From DASSSQ01 sp963839285 (GTDB lineage: Bacteria; Actinomycetota; Thermoleophilia; Gaiellales; Gaiellaceae), in NCBI GenBank assembly GCA_963839285.1, contig CAWIUN010000001.1, positions 62,001-126,000 on the forward strand: a stretch of DNA of 64,000 nucleotides, read 5' to 3'. Below the pieces are notes generated by a model that did no database searches, had not been told where the DNA came from, and was given only the letters and a program-made list of their open reading frames with translations. Below are positions 9,771-20,826 of the stretch, piece by piece. A program made the position numbers and the translations under genes. Positions within the stretch are counted from its first letter, which is position 1. Each line of letters begins with the position of its first letter.

Positions 9771-11052
9771 GTGATCGTCCGCGGCGGCACCGTCGTCACC
9801 CCGGAGGGGCTGCTCGAGGCGGACCTCGCGGTCGAGGACGGGCGGATCGCGGCCGTCGCGCCCGGGCTCGACGAGCAGCCGGACGAGCTCGACGCGACGG
9901 GCCTGCACGTCTTCCCCGGCGTCGTCGACGCGCACGTCCACTTCGACGAGCCGGGCCGGAGCGAGTGGGAGGGCGTCGCGACCGGCAGCGCCGCGCTCGC
10001 GGCCGGCGGCGGCACCTGCTTCCTCGACATGCCGCTGAACGCGCACCCGCCGACGCTCGACGCCGCCTCCTTCCACGCGAAGGCGGAGGCCGCGGGCCGC
10101 TCGGCGGTCGCCGACTTCGCGCTCTGGGGCGGGCTCGTCCCCGGCAACCTCGACCGGCTCGCCGAGCTCGCGGCCTGCGGCGTCGTCGGCTTCAAGGCCT
10201 TCATGGCGCCGAGCGGGATCGACGACTTCGAGGCCGCCGACGACGCGACGCTCCGCGAGGGCATGGCCCGCGCCGCCGCGCTCGGGCTGCCGGTCGCCGT
10301 CCACGCCGAGAGCCCGGAGCGGCTGCTCGAGCCGGCGGGGAGCGGCTGGCTCGACTGGGCGCGCAGCCGGCCGGTCGAGGCCGAGCTCGACGCGATCGGG
10401 AAGGCGCTCGGCTTCGCCGCCGAGACGGGCTGCGCGCTCCACGTCGTCCACGTCTCGACCGCCGAGGGCGTCCGGCTCGTGAGCGGCGCCCGGGCGCGCG
10501 GCCTCGACGTCTCGTGCGAGACGTGCCCGCACTACCTCGTCTTCTGCGAGGACGACCTCGAGCGGCTCGGCGCCTCCGGCAAGTGCGCGCCGCCGATCCG
10601 CCCCGCCGCCGAGCGCGAGGCGCTCTGGCAGGAGCTGCTCGCGGGCGCGGTCGACCTCGTCGCGAGCGACCACTCGCCCGGGCCGCCGGAGCGCAAGCGC
10701 GGCGACGACGCCTTCGCGGTCTGGGGCGGCATCTCCGGCTGCCAGTCGCTCCTGCCGGCGCTCCTGACCGAGGGCGCTGCCGCGCGGGCTCGACCCGGCC
10801 GCCGTCGCGCGCCTGGCCGCCGCCGCGCCCGCCGCCCGCTTCGGCCTGCGCGGCAAGGGCGCCCTCGAGCCCGGCCGGGACGCCGACCTCGCGCTCGTCG
10901 ACCTCGACGCCGCCTGGACGCTCGAGGCGGGCGACCTGCGCTACCGGCACCCGCTCAGCCCGTACACGGGCCGGGGCTTCCGCGGCCGCGTCGTCCGCAC
11001 GCTGCTGCGCGGGGGCGCCGCCCGCGGCCGCCTCGTCCGCCCCGGCGAATGA
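9771..11052 (+). CDS. allB: Allantoinase (one frameshift)
   Basis: An amidohydrolase of the dihydroorotase/allantoinase family. Visible metal-binding features are VDAHVHFDEPGR (HxH), the carboxylated Lys in GFKAFM, His in VAVHAES and HVVHVS, and Asp in ASDHSPGP. The segments RSEWEGVATGSAALAAGG and DMPLNAHPPT are characteristic of AllB rather than PyrC. Allantoinase opens the allantoin ring to allantoate in purine catabolism, in keeping with the purine operon 29 kb downstream. At about 10785 the frame shifts by +1; the second part reads LPRGLDPAAVARLAAAAPA...GRGFRGRVVRTLLRGG and ends at TGA 11050. Intact length ~427 aa. GTG start at 9771. Confidence 0.88.
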
Positions 11053-11104
11053 GTGCCGATCCGTATTTGCCGCGACCGGAGGAGGCTCCTACGGTTCGAG
11101 CGGC

Positions 11105-12070
11105 GTGGCGCGCTACCTGATCCGGCGGCTTCTCTGGGCGCTCGTGCTCTTCGTCGCCGTGACCGCGATCACCTACGTGATCTTCTTCATCATCCCCGCC
11201 GACCCGGCGCGGCTCGCCTGCGGCCAGCGCGCGACCCCCGACTGCGTCGCCCGCGCCCGCCACTTCTACGGCCTCGACCGGCCCGTCCCGATCCAGTACG
11301 CGCAGTTCCTGAAGCGGCTCGTCGTCGACCACAGCCTCGGCCGCTCGTTCACGAACCGCCAGAGCGTCAACCGCGTCGTCGCCGAGGCCGCGCCCGTGAC
11401 GGCGTCGCTCGTCTTCGGCGGCGTCGTCTTCTGGCTGCTGCTGGCGATCCCCGTCGGCGTCTTCTCGGCGCTGCGGCCGCGCTCGCTGCTCGACCGGACG
11501 GCGATGGTCTTCGTCCTGATCGGGATCAGCGCGCACCCGGTCTGGATCGGCCTGCTGCTCGCGTACTTCGTCGGCTACCGCCTCGACCTGACGCCGATCA
11601 CCGGCTACTGCAACTTCTTCGGCTCCCTGCACGGCTGCGGCGGACCGGTCCAGTGGGCCTACCACCTGCTGCTGCCGTGGGCGACCTTCATGATCCTCTT
11701 CGCCGCCACCTACGTCCGCTTCATCCGCGCCTACACGATCGAGACGCTGAGCGAGGACTTCGTGCGCACGGCCCGCGCCAAGGGCGCCCCGGAGTCGCAG
11801 GTGCTGCGCGCGCACGTGCTCCGGAACTCGCTGCTGCCGATCGTCACCCTGCTCGGGCTCGACATCGGGCTCGCGCTCGGCGGCGCCGTCTTCACCGAGA
11901 CGGTGTTCGGGCTGCCCGGGCTCGGCAAGACGCTCGTCGGCTCGATCTCGACCTTCGACCTGCCGGTGACGATGGGGATCGTCGTCTTCGCGACCACGTC
12001 GATCGTCTTCTTCAACCTCGTGGTCGACACGCTCTACGCCTGGGTGGACCCGCGGATCCGCCTGCAATAG
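11105..12070 (+). CDS. DppB-like ABC transporter permease, first tandem copy
   Basis: 321 aa with GTG start at 11105. It has the DppB/OppB layout: N-terminal transmembrane helix (RYLIRRLLWALVLFVAVTAITYVIFFIIPADPA), the extracytoplasmic loop GLDRPVPIQYAQFLKRLVVDHSLGRSF, several membrane helices, and the BPD_transp_1 EAA loop ETLSEDFVRTARAKGAPESQVLRAHVLRNSLLP that contacts the ATPase. The C-terminus DTLYAWVDPRIRL is the family ending. It would import peptides, nickel or similar small solutes. The second copy starts 9 bases downstream. No DppC, ATPase or binding protein gene is next to the pair, so the partners must be elsewhere. Confidence 0.9.
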   Translation: MARYLIRRLLWALVLFVAVTAITYVIFFIIPADPARLACGQRATPDCVARARHFYGLDRPVPIQYAQFLKRLVVDHSLGRSFTNRQSVNRVVAEAAPVTASLVFGGVVFWLLLAIPVGVFSALRPRSLLDRTAMVFVLIGISAHPVWIGLLLAYFVGYRLDLTPITGYCNFFGSLHGCGGPVQWAYHLLLPWATFMILFAATYVRFIRAYTIETLSEDFVRTARAKGAPESQVLRAHVLRNSLLPIVTLLGLDIGLALGGAVFTETVFGLPGLGKTLVGSISTFDLPVTMGIVVFATTSIVFFNLVVDTLYAWVDPRIRLQ

Positions 12071-12079
12071 GGCGGCGCC

Positions 12080-13052
12080 GTGGCGCGGTACCTCGTCCGC
12101 CGCGTGCTCTGGGCCGCCGTGCTGCTGCTGGCGACGACCGCCTTCACCTACGTGATCTTCTTCGTCGTGCCGGTCGACCCGGCGCGGCTCTCGTGCGGCC
12201 AGCGGGCCTCGCCGGACTGCGTCGCCCGCGCCCGGGTCTTCCTCGGGCTCGACGATCCGGTGCCGGTGCAGTACGCGCGCTTCCTGAAGCGGCTCGTCGT
12301 CGACCGCAGCCTCGGCCGCTCGTTCGCGAACCGGCAGAGCGTCGACCAGGTCGTCGGCGCGGCCGCGCCCGTGACCGCGTCGCTCGTCGTCGGCGGGGCG
12401 ATCCTCTGGCTGCTCGTGTCGATCCCGGTCGGCGTCCTCTCGGCGCTGCGGCCGCGCTCGCTGCTCGACCGGGCGACGATGCTGCTCGTCCTCGTCGGGA
12501 TCAGCGCGCACCCGGTCTGGATCGGCCTGCTGCTCGCGTACGTCCTCGGCTACCGGCTCGACCTGATGCCGATCACCGGCTACTGCGACTTCTTCCACCC
12601 GATCGACGAGCTCGGCTGCGGCGGGCCGGCGCGAGTGGGCGTACCACCTGGTGCTGCCGTGGATCTGCTTCGCGATGCTCTTCGCCGCGCTCTACGTCCG
12701 CTTCGTCCGGGCGACGACGATCGAGCTGCTCGGCGAGGACCACGTCCGCACGGCGCGGGCGAAGGGCGCGCCCGAGTGGCTCGTGATCCGCTCGCACGTG
12801 CTCCGGAACGGCCTGCTGCCGGTGACGACGATGCTCGGCCTCGACGTCGGCGTCGCGCTCGGCGGCTCGGTCTTCACCGAGACGGTCTTCAACCTGCCCG
12901 GGCTCGGCCGCGCGCTCGTCGCCAGCGTCCAGGGCTTCGACCTGCCGGTGACCGTCGGCATCGTCGTCTTCTCGACGACCGCGATCGTGCTCTTCAACCT
13001 CGTCGTCGACGTCCTCTACGCCTGGATCGACCCGCGGATCCGGCTCGACTAG
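12080..13052 (+). CDS. DppB-like ABC transporter permease, second tandem copy (one frameshift)
   Basis: A close paralogue of the preceding gene: RYLVRRVLWAAVLLLATTAFTYVIFFVVPVDPA, SLGRSFANRQSV, and EAA loop ELLGEDHVRTARAKGAPEWLVIRSHVLRNGLLP. At about 12630 an extra C in ccggcgCgagtgg moves the frame by +1; comparison with the first copy (CGGPVQWAYHLLLPW against CGGPAEWAYHLVLPW) fixes the position within a few bases. Intact length would be ~323 aa. GTG start at 12080. Normally DppB pairs with a DppC-type permease; two DppB-type proteins side by side could form a DppB/DppB' heterodimer or be a recent duplication. Confidence 0.88.
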
Positions 13053-13062
13053 CCGCTTTACC

Positions 13063-13091
13063 TTGACAAGTAACGGATCCGCACGCACACT
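13063..13091 (+). promoter_or_regulatory. Candidate promoter of the leu-ilv-thr operon
   Basis: TTGACA at 13063-13068, a perfect -35 consensus that stands out in this GC-rich sequence, followed after 17 bases by CACACT (13086-13091) as a weak -10. The predicted transcript would start only a few bases before the leader-peptide ATG at 13104. The -35 box is embedded in GCTTTACCTTG (13055-13065), which recurs at the leuB promoter. Confidence 0.5.
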
Positions 13092-13103
13092 GAGCAGCCT
13101 CCG

Positions 13104-13190
13104 ATGCGCTTCGCGACGACATCCGCTCTCCGCGCCGCCGCCCTCACGGGCGTGCTCGTCGTCGTGATTTCCCTGATTCTCCCCCTCTAG
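13104..13190 (+). CDS. Branched-chain amino acid attenuator leader peptide (28 aa)
   Basis: A 28-codon ORF starting with ATG just after a candidate promoter. Its second half is loaded with the operon's end products: residues 16-28 read GVLVVVISLILPL, i.e. ten of thirteen are Val, Leu or Ile. The TAG stop (13188-13190) lies inside a GC-rich hairpin. This is the classic arrangement of an ilv/leu transcription-attenuation leader: ribosome stalling at scarce Val/Leu/Ile codons would prevent the terminator from forming. Leader peptides of this kind are known before leuA and ilvB in other actinobacteria. There is no other plausible role for so short and biased a peptide here. Confidence 0.72.
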   Translation: MRFATTSALRAAALTGVLVVVISLILPL

Positions 13191-13200
13191 GGGGAGATTT
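13178..13200 (+). terminator. Attenuator terminator hairpin
   Basis: Perfect 8-bp stem TCTCCCCC (13178-13185) / GGGGGAGA (13190-13197), loop TCTA, followed by TTT. It overlaps the leader peptide's last codons and stop. The U-tract is short, so termination may be partial or aided by Rho. Two further hairpins lie downstream: GCGCCT-cgc-AGGCGC (13208-13222), and CGCCCTC-ggagc-GAGGGCG (13251-13269) just before the leuA ribosome-binding site; either could be part of an alternative fold. Confidence 0.55.
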
Positions 13201-13291
13201 CGCCTACGCGCCTCGCAGGCGCAGACGCCGACCGAAAGACGCGATAGGTGCGCCCTCGGAGCGAGGGCGGAAGCAGGAGAAGGAGCGAGAC

Positions 13292-14451
<1,160 letters not shown>

Positions 14452-14452
<1 letters not shown>

Positions 14453-15372
14453 TGGCCCGTTCCTACCGTGTCGCCTGCCTGACCGGCTGCGGCACCGCCC
14501 CGGAGCTGATCGCCGAGGCCAGCCGCGCCATGCACGCGGTCGCCCGGCTGCACGGCTTCTCGCTCCAGCTCGACTACGTCCCCTTCGGCGCCGACGCGGT
14601 CGTCCGCGGCCAGGCGCCGCCGCGCGGCTCCTACCTGGGCGCCGACGCCGTGCTCGTCGCCGACGGGGACGAGGACGCCGTCGAGGAGCTGCGGGCCGAG
14701 CTCGACCTGCGCGCGCGGCAGACCCGCGTGCGCTTCGGCGGCCGCAGCGACCTCGTCCTGCTCGCGCCGCTCGGCGAGGGGTCGGCGGCCTGGACGGTCG
14801 CGCAGGCGTTCGCGCTCGCCCGCTCGCGGCGGCTGCGGCTCTCGGCCGTCACGGACGGGCCCGCCTGGCGCGAGCTGCTCGCCGTCGCCGCCGCCGCGAA
14901 CGAGGAGGTGCGGCTCGAGGTGCTCGACCGCTCGACCGCCCTCGCCGCCGCGGCCTTCGACGCCGAGTCGCTCGACGTGCTGGTCGCCGACCCGACGCTC
15001 GGCGAGGCGCTGGCGGCGCTCGTCGGCGCGGCCGCGGTGCCGGCCAGGGTCGCCGCGAGCGCGTTCCTCGCCGGACACGGCCCCTCGCTCTTCACGCCGC
15101 TCGACACCGGCTCCGCCGCCCACGCGGGCTTCGGCGCCACCGACCCGAGCTCGATGCTGCTGGCGGCCGCGATGGTGCTCGGCGACGGGCTCGGCGAGCG
15201 GGGCGCCGCCGACACGCTCGTCGGCGCGCTCGCGGGGACGAGGGCGGCGACCGCGGACCGGCTCCGCGCCGGCGTCGCGGCGACGACCCGCGAGGTGACC
15301 GAGTCGGTGATCGCCGGCTTCCAGAACGCGTTCACGAACGCCGAGTTCCACCCGGGGGTGCTCTCGTCATGA
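14452..15372 (+). CDS. Isopropylmalate-dehydrogenase-like pseudoenzyme
   Basis: 306 aa, overlapping leuA by one base (TGATG) and ilvB by four (ATGA). The fold of LeuB/isocitrate dehydrogenase can be followed: N-terminal LTGCGTAPELIAEASRAMHAVA matches GDGIGPEVIxEA, FGADAV, then FDAESLDVLVADPTLGEALAAL matches the FDVIxTxNxFGDILSD region, and AGHGPSLFTPLDTGSAAHAG matches the HGSAPD cofactor segment. However, the substrate-binding arginines, the catalytic Lys and the metal-binding Asp residues of FGDILSD are not conserved, and the ~60-residue centre is diverged. A genuine leuB is at 25666. It is therefore probably non-catalytic; its place directly behind a LeuA lacking its regulatory domain suggests a regulatory or structural role (inference). 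Confidence 0.7.
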
Positions 15373-17090
15373 CCCGGATCACGGGCGCCGACGCGATCCT
15401 CCGCTCGCTCGAGGCCGAGGGGGTCGAGGTCGCCTTCGGGCTGCCCGGCGGCGCGATCCTGCCGACCTACGACGCGATCGCGAAGGGGACGAGCGTCCGC
15501 CACGTGCTCGCGCGGCACGAGCAGGGCGCCGGCCACATGGCGCAGGGCTACGCCCGCGCGTCCGGCAGGGTCGGCGTCGCGATCGCGACCTCCGGCCCGG
15601 GCGCGACGAACCTCGTCACGCCGATCGCCGACGCCTGGATGGACTCGACGCCGCTCGTCTGCATCACGGGCCAGGTGCGCTCGACCCTGATCGGCTCGGA
15701 CGCGTTCCAGGAGTGCGACATCACCGGGATCACGATGCCGGTCGTCAAGCACTCGTGGCTCGTCACCGACGTGCGCGAGCTGCCGCAGACGATCAAGGCG
15801 GCCTTCCACGTCGCCCGCACGGGCCGCTGCGGCCCCGTGCTCGTCGACGTCCCGCGCGACGTCCAGGAGGCGCTGCTCGAGTTCGCCTACCCGGAGGAGG
15901 TCGACCTGCCCGGCTGGCGGCCGCCGCGCCGCGGCCATCCGAAGCAGATCCGGACCGCGGCCGAGCGGATCGCGGCCGCCGAGAAGCCCGTCCTCTACGT
16001 CGGCGGCGGCGTCGTCAACGCCGACGCGACCGCCGAGCTGCTGCGCCTCGCCGAGGCGGCGCGGCTGCCGGTCGTGACGACGCTGATGGCGAAGGGAGCC
16101 TTCCCCGAGTCGCACGAGCTCCACTTCGGCTGGCCGGGGATGCACGGGCCGAAGTGGTCGAACTGGGCGATCAACAAGTGCGACCTGCTCGTCGCCGTCG
16201 GCGCCCGCTTCGACGACCGCGTCACCGGCAAGCTCTCGGCCTTCGCGGCGGGCGCGGACGTGATCCACCTCGACGTCGACCCGGCCGAGATCGACAAGCT
16301 CCGCTTCGCCGACGTGCCCGTGGTCGGGCCGCTGAAGACCGTGCTCGCCGAGCTGGCCGAGGCGTTGCAGGGCAAGGTCGTCCCCGGCCGCACCGAGCCC
16401 TGGCTCCAGCAGATCGGCGACTGGCGCGAGCGCTTCCCGCTCCGCTACGGCGAGCAGAAGGGCCCGCTGATGCGGCCGCAGCCGGTCTTCGAGACGCTGC
16501 AGTCGCTGACCGCCGGCCGCGACGTCGTCTGGACGACCGGCGTCGGCCAGCACCAGATGTGGGCGATGCAGTACCTCGAGGTCGACCGCCCCCGCTCGTT
16601 CGTCACCTCCGGCGGGCTCGGGACGATGGGCTACGGCGTCCCCGCGGCCGTCGGCGCCAAGGCCGCCCGCCCCGACGCGACCGTGATCTGCGTCGACGGC
16701 GACGGCTGCTTCCAGATGACGAACCAGGAGCTCGCGACCTCGGTGCACGAGGGGCTGCCGATCGTCGTCGTGATCGTCAACAACGGCCATCTCGGCATGG
16801 TCCGCCAGTGGCAGGACATGTTCTTCGAGGAGCGCTTCTCGCAGATCGAGCTGACCCACGCGCTGCCCGACTACGCGCGCCTCGCGCAGGCCTACGGCGC
16901 CGCCGGCTTCACGGTCGAGGCCGAGGACGAGCTCGAGGGCGTGCTCGCCGAGGCGATCGACTGCGGCCGCACCGCGGTCGTCGACTGCCGCGTCGACCCG
17001 GCCGAGCACTGCTTCCCGATCATCCCCGCGGGCGCGGCCGCGCTCGATCTGGTGGAGTATCCCGGCGAGGAGGAGACGGTCGGCGCATGA
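15369..17090 (+). CDS. ilvB: Acetolactate synthase, large (catalytic) subunit
   Basis: 573 aa, normal length. N-terminal ThDP pyrimidine domain with GLPGGAILPTYDA and the catalytic Glu in RHEQGAGHMAQGYARASG (Glu near residue 51); central FAD/TPP_enzyme_M domain with GARFDDRVTGKL; C-terminal ThDP-pyrophosphate motif GDGCFQMTNQELAT (about 443-456) and NNGHLGMVRQWQ, the AHAS-specific segment. It makes acetolactate or acetohydroxybutyrate, the first common step of Val/Leu/Ile synthesis. ATG at 15369 overlaps the upstream stop (ATGA), and its own stop overlaps ilvN (ATGA), so subunits are translationally coupled. Confidence 0.97.
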   Translation: MTRITGADAILRSLEAEGVEVAFGLPGGAILPTYDAIAKGTSVRHVLARHEQGAGHMAQGYARASGRVGVAIATSGPGATNLVTPIADAWMDSTPLVCITGQVRSTLIGSDAFQECDITGITMPVVKHSWLVTDVRELPQTIKAAFHVARTGRCGPVLVDVPRDVQEALLEFAYPEEVDLPGWRPPRRGHPKQIRTAAERIAAAEKPVLYVGGGVVNADATAELLRLAEAARLPVVTTLMAKGAFPESHELHFGWPGMHGPKWSNWAINKCDLLVAVGARFDDRVTGKLSAFAAGADVIHLDVDPAEIDKLRFADVPVVGPLKTVLAELAEALQGKVVPGRTEPWLQQIGDWRERFPLRYGEQKGPLMRPQPVFETLQSLTAGRDVVWTTGVGQHQMWAMQYLEVDRPRSFVTSGGLGTMGYGVPAAVGAKAARPDATVICVDGDGCFQMTNQELATSVHEGLPIVVVIVNNGHLGMVRQWQDMFFEERFSQIELTHALPDYARLAQAYGAAGFTVEAEDELEGVLAEAIDCGRTAVVDCRVDPAEHCFPIIPAGAAALDLVEYPGEEETVGA

Positions 17091-17605
17091 AGCACACCCT
17101 GTCGGTACACGTCGAGAACAAGCCCGGCGCGCTCACGCGGATCACGGGCATGTTCGCGCGCCGCGCCTTCAACATCGAGAGCCTCGCCGTCGGGCCGACC
17201 GAGCGGCACGACATCTCGCGCGTGACCCTGCGCGTCGACTGCGAGCCGGGCGAGCTCGACCAGATCGAGAAGCAGATGCACAAGCAGGTGAACGTGCTCC
17301 GGATCACCGAGCTCGGCCCGGGCGAGTCGATCGAGCGCGAGCTGGCGCTGATCAAGGTCGCCGCGCCGCCGAGCCGGCGCTCGGAGCTGATCGCGCTCGG
17401 CGAGGTCTTCGAGGCGAAGGTGGCCGACCTCGGCACCGACGCGCTCGTCTTCGAGATCTCCGGCACGCCCGAGCAGATCGACTCGTTCGAGGAGCTCGTC
17501 CGCCCGCACGGCCTCAAGGAGCTCGTCCGCACCGGCCGGATCGGCCTCGGCCGGGCGACCGCCCGCAACGGCGGCGAGCGCCGCCGCCAGCACGTCTTCC
17601 GCTAG
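17087..17605 (+). CDS. ilvN: Acetolactate synthase, small (regulatory) subunit
   Basis: 172 aa. An N-terminal ACT domain (KHTLSVHVENKPGALTRITGMFARRAFNIESLAVG) is followed by the ALS small-subunit C-terminal domain (ELALIKVAA...GTPEQIDSFEELVRPHGLKELVRTGRIGLGR). It binds valine and modulates IlvB. ATG at 17087 overlaps the ilvB TGA. The gene is full length for the family (~160-175 aa). Listed as ilvN; the same family is also called ilvH. Confidence 0.97.
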   Translation: MKHTLSVHVENKPGALTRITGMFARRAFNIESLAVGPTERHDISRVTLRVDCEPGELDQIEKQMHKQVNVLRITELGPGESIERELALIKVAAPPSRRSELIALGEVFEAKVADLGTDALVFEISGTPEQIDSFEELVRPHGLKELVRTGRIGLGRATARNGGERRRQHVFR

Positions 17606-17627
17606 CTCATCCCCGAAAGGAGCCCCT

Positions 17628-18645
<1,018 letters not shown>

Positions 18646-18659
<14 letters not shown>

Positions 18660-19935
18660 CGTCCCGGTCGCGCTCCTCGGCTACGGCACGGTCGGCTCCG
18701 CGGTCGACCGGCTGCTGACGGAGGGCGCGGACGAGATCGAGCGGGCGACCGGCCACCGCCTCCGGGTGGTGCGGGCGCTCGTCCGCGACCCGGCGAGGGA
18801 GCGGCCGTGGGCGCCCGCCGAGGGCGTCCTGACGACCGACTTCGCGGCGATCCGCGACGACCCGTCCGTGGCCGTCGTCGCCGAGGTGATGGGCGGCGTC
18901 GAGGGCACGGGCGAGCTCGTGCTCGAGCTGCTCCGCGCCGGCAAGTCGGTCGTGACCGCGAACAAGCAGCTCGTCGCCCGGCGCGGCGCCGACCTCTTCG
19001 CCGCGGCCTCGGAGGCGGGCGCCCAGCTGCGCTTCGAGGCCTCGGTCTGCGCGGCGATCCCGGTCGTCAAGGTGCTGCGCGAGTCGCTCGTCGTCTCGAA
19101 CGTCCACCGCGTGCTCGGGATCGTCAACGGGACGACGAACTTCATCCTGACGCGGATGGAGGCGGGCGGCTCCTACGCCGACGCGCTCGCGGAGGCGCAG
19201 CGGCTCGGCTACGCGGAGGCCGACCCGACCGAGGACGTCTCCGGCGCCGACGCGGCCGCGAAGATGGCGATCCTCGCGACCGTCGCCTTCGGCTCGCGCG
19301 TGCCGCTCGAGCACGTCGCCTGCCGCGGGATCGAGGACGTGACGCCGGAGGTCGTCGCCGCGGCGCGCGAGCTCGGGACGGTCGTGCGGCTGATCGGGGC
19401 GGCGACGCTCGTCGACGGCGCCGTCGACGTCCGCGTCGGCCCGGCGCTCGTCGACGCGGCGCACCCGCTGGCGGCGATCGACGGCCCCTTCAACGGGGTC
19501 ATGCTCCAGGGCGACGCGATCCGCGAGATCACGCTCGAGGGGCCGGGGGCGGGCGGCTCCGAGACGGCCTCGGCCGTCGTCGCGGACATCGTCGGCGTGA
19601 TCGGGACGACGGGCACCGGCTTCCTCCAGAACGACGCCGTCTGGCGCGAGCTGCCGCGGCTGCCGGAGGGCGAGCTGCGCTCCGAGTTCTACTTCCGGCT
19701 CGACGTCGCCGACCGGCCGGGCGTGCTCGCCCACGTCGCCGAGCGGCTCTCCGAGGAGGGCGTCTCGATCGCGCGGCTGGCGCAGACGCCGACCGACGGG
19801 CGCGCCGGGATCGACATCGTCACCCACGAGGCGCCGGCGGGGCGGCTGGCGGCGGCCCTGGACGCGATCGGCGCGCTCGACGAGGTCGGCGCCCGGCCCG
19901 AGCCGCTGCGGCTGATCGCCGACCGGGGGGTGTGA
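18646..19935 (+). CDS. hom: Homoserine dehydrogenase with C-terminal ACT domain
   Basis: 429 aa, ATG at 18646 inside the end of ilvC. Rossmann motif LLGYGTVGSAV (9-19), NAD-binding segment VVTANKQLVA, and the family signature region IVNGTTNFILTRM...GYAEADPTEDVSGADAAAKMAILA. Residues about 350-429 form an ACT domain (FYFRLDVADRPGVLAHVAERLSEEGVSI), the usual site for threonine feedback. It reduces aspartate semialdehyde to homoserine, the branch point to threonine and methionine. Its stop overlaps thrC (GTGA). Confidence 0.96.
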
Positions 19936-20804
19936 GCGCCGTGGTCACGCTGGGAGAGGGCGGGACGCCGCTCTTGCCGGCGCCGCGGACGAGCGCGCGG
20001 CTCGGCGTCGAGGTCTGGCTGAAGTGGGAGGGCGCGAACCCGACCGGCTCGTTCAAGGACCGCGGCATGGCGGTGGCGGTGACGCGCGCGCTCGAGCGCG
20101 GCGCCACCGGCGTCGTCTGCGCGTCGACCGGCAACACGGCGGCCTCGGCGGCCGCCTACGCGGCCCGCGCCGGCCTCCGCTGCGTGATCTGCCACGGCTC
20201 GGGCGCGGTCGCGCGCGGCAAGATCGCCCAGGCGGTCGCCGTCGGCGCCGAGCTGCGCGCGGTCGAGGGCTCGTTCGAGGACGCCTTCGCGCTGACGCGC
20301 CGCCTGGTCGAGGAGGAGGGGCTCGTCCTCGTCAACTCGGTCAACCCCGACCGGATCGAGGGTCAGAAGACGGCCGCGGTCGAGCTCGTCGAGCAGCTCG
20401 GCGCCCCGCCGGACGTGCTGGCGCTGCCCTACGGCGGCGGCGGCAACACCGTCGCCTACGCGCACGGCTTCGACGACGTCGGCGTGCGCCCGCGGCTGCT
20501 GCTCGGCGAGGCGGAGCGGCGCGCCGACACCTTCGCCTCGGCGATCCGGATCGGCGACCCCGTCCACCGGGCCGAGGTCGACGCCGCGCTCGAGCGCTTC
20601 GGCGGCGGCGTCGTGACGCTGTCCGAGGCCCGTCTCGAGGCTGCCTGGCGCGCCGTCGCCCGCGAGGAGGGGGTCTTCTGCGAGCCCGCGAGCGCGGCCG
20701 GCGTCGCCGCGGTCGAGGCCGCCGGCCTCGAGCCCGGGACGCGCGTCGTCTGCGTCGTCACCGGCCACGGGCTCAAGGATCCGGACGCGGTGGGCGGCGC
20801 GTGA
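19932..20804 (+). CDS. thrC: Threonine synthase
   Basis: 290 aa, a compact fold-type II PLP enzyme with GTG start overlapping the hom stop (GTGA). LGEGGTPLLPAPR starts the protein; PLP Lys is in NPTGSFKDRGMAVA (K42); phosphate loop CASTGNTAASAAAYAARAG; GGGGNTVAYAHG binds the cofactor phosphate. It lacks the long N-terminal domain of E. coli-type ThrC and is somewhat shorter than the ~350-aa Bacillus-type enzyme. It converts O-phosphohomoserine to threonine. Position between hom and thrB makes it the canonical ThrC; two further threonine-synthase-like genes lie at 30315 and 31753. Confidence 0.93.
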   Translation: MSAVVTLGEGGTPLLPAPRTSARLGVEVWLKWEGANPTGSFKDRGMAVAVTRALERGATGVVCASTGNTAASAAAYAARAGLRCVICHGSGAVARGKIAQAVAVGAELRAVEGSFEDAFALTRRLVEEEGLVLVNSVNPDRIEGQKTAAVELVEQLGAPPDVLALPYGGGGNTVAYAHGFDDVGVRPRLLLGEAERRADTFASAIRIGDPVHRAEVDAALERFGGGVVTLSEARLEAAWRAVAREEGVFCEPASAAGVAAVEAAGLEPGTRVVCVVTGHGLKDPDAVGGA

Positions 20805-20826
20805 GGCCCTCGGACACGTCCCGAGG

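Noticed and set aside
13104..13190. The short leu leader ORF as a random small hydrophobic peptide
   Set aside because: Kept as a leader because of the Val/Leu/Ile run, overlapping hairpin, nearby promoter and position directly before leuA; a random ORF would not combine all four.
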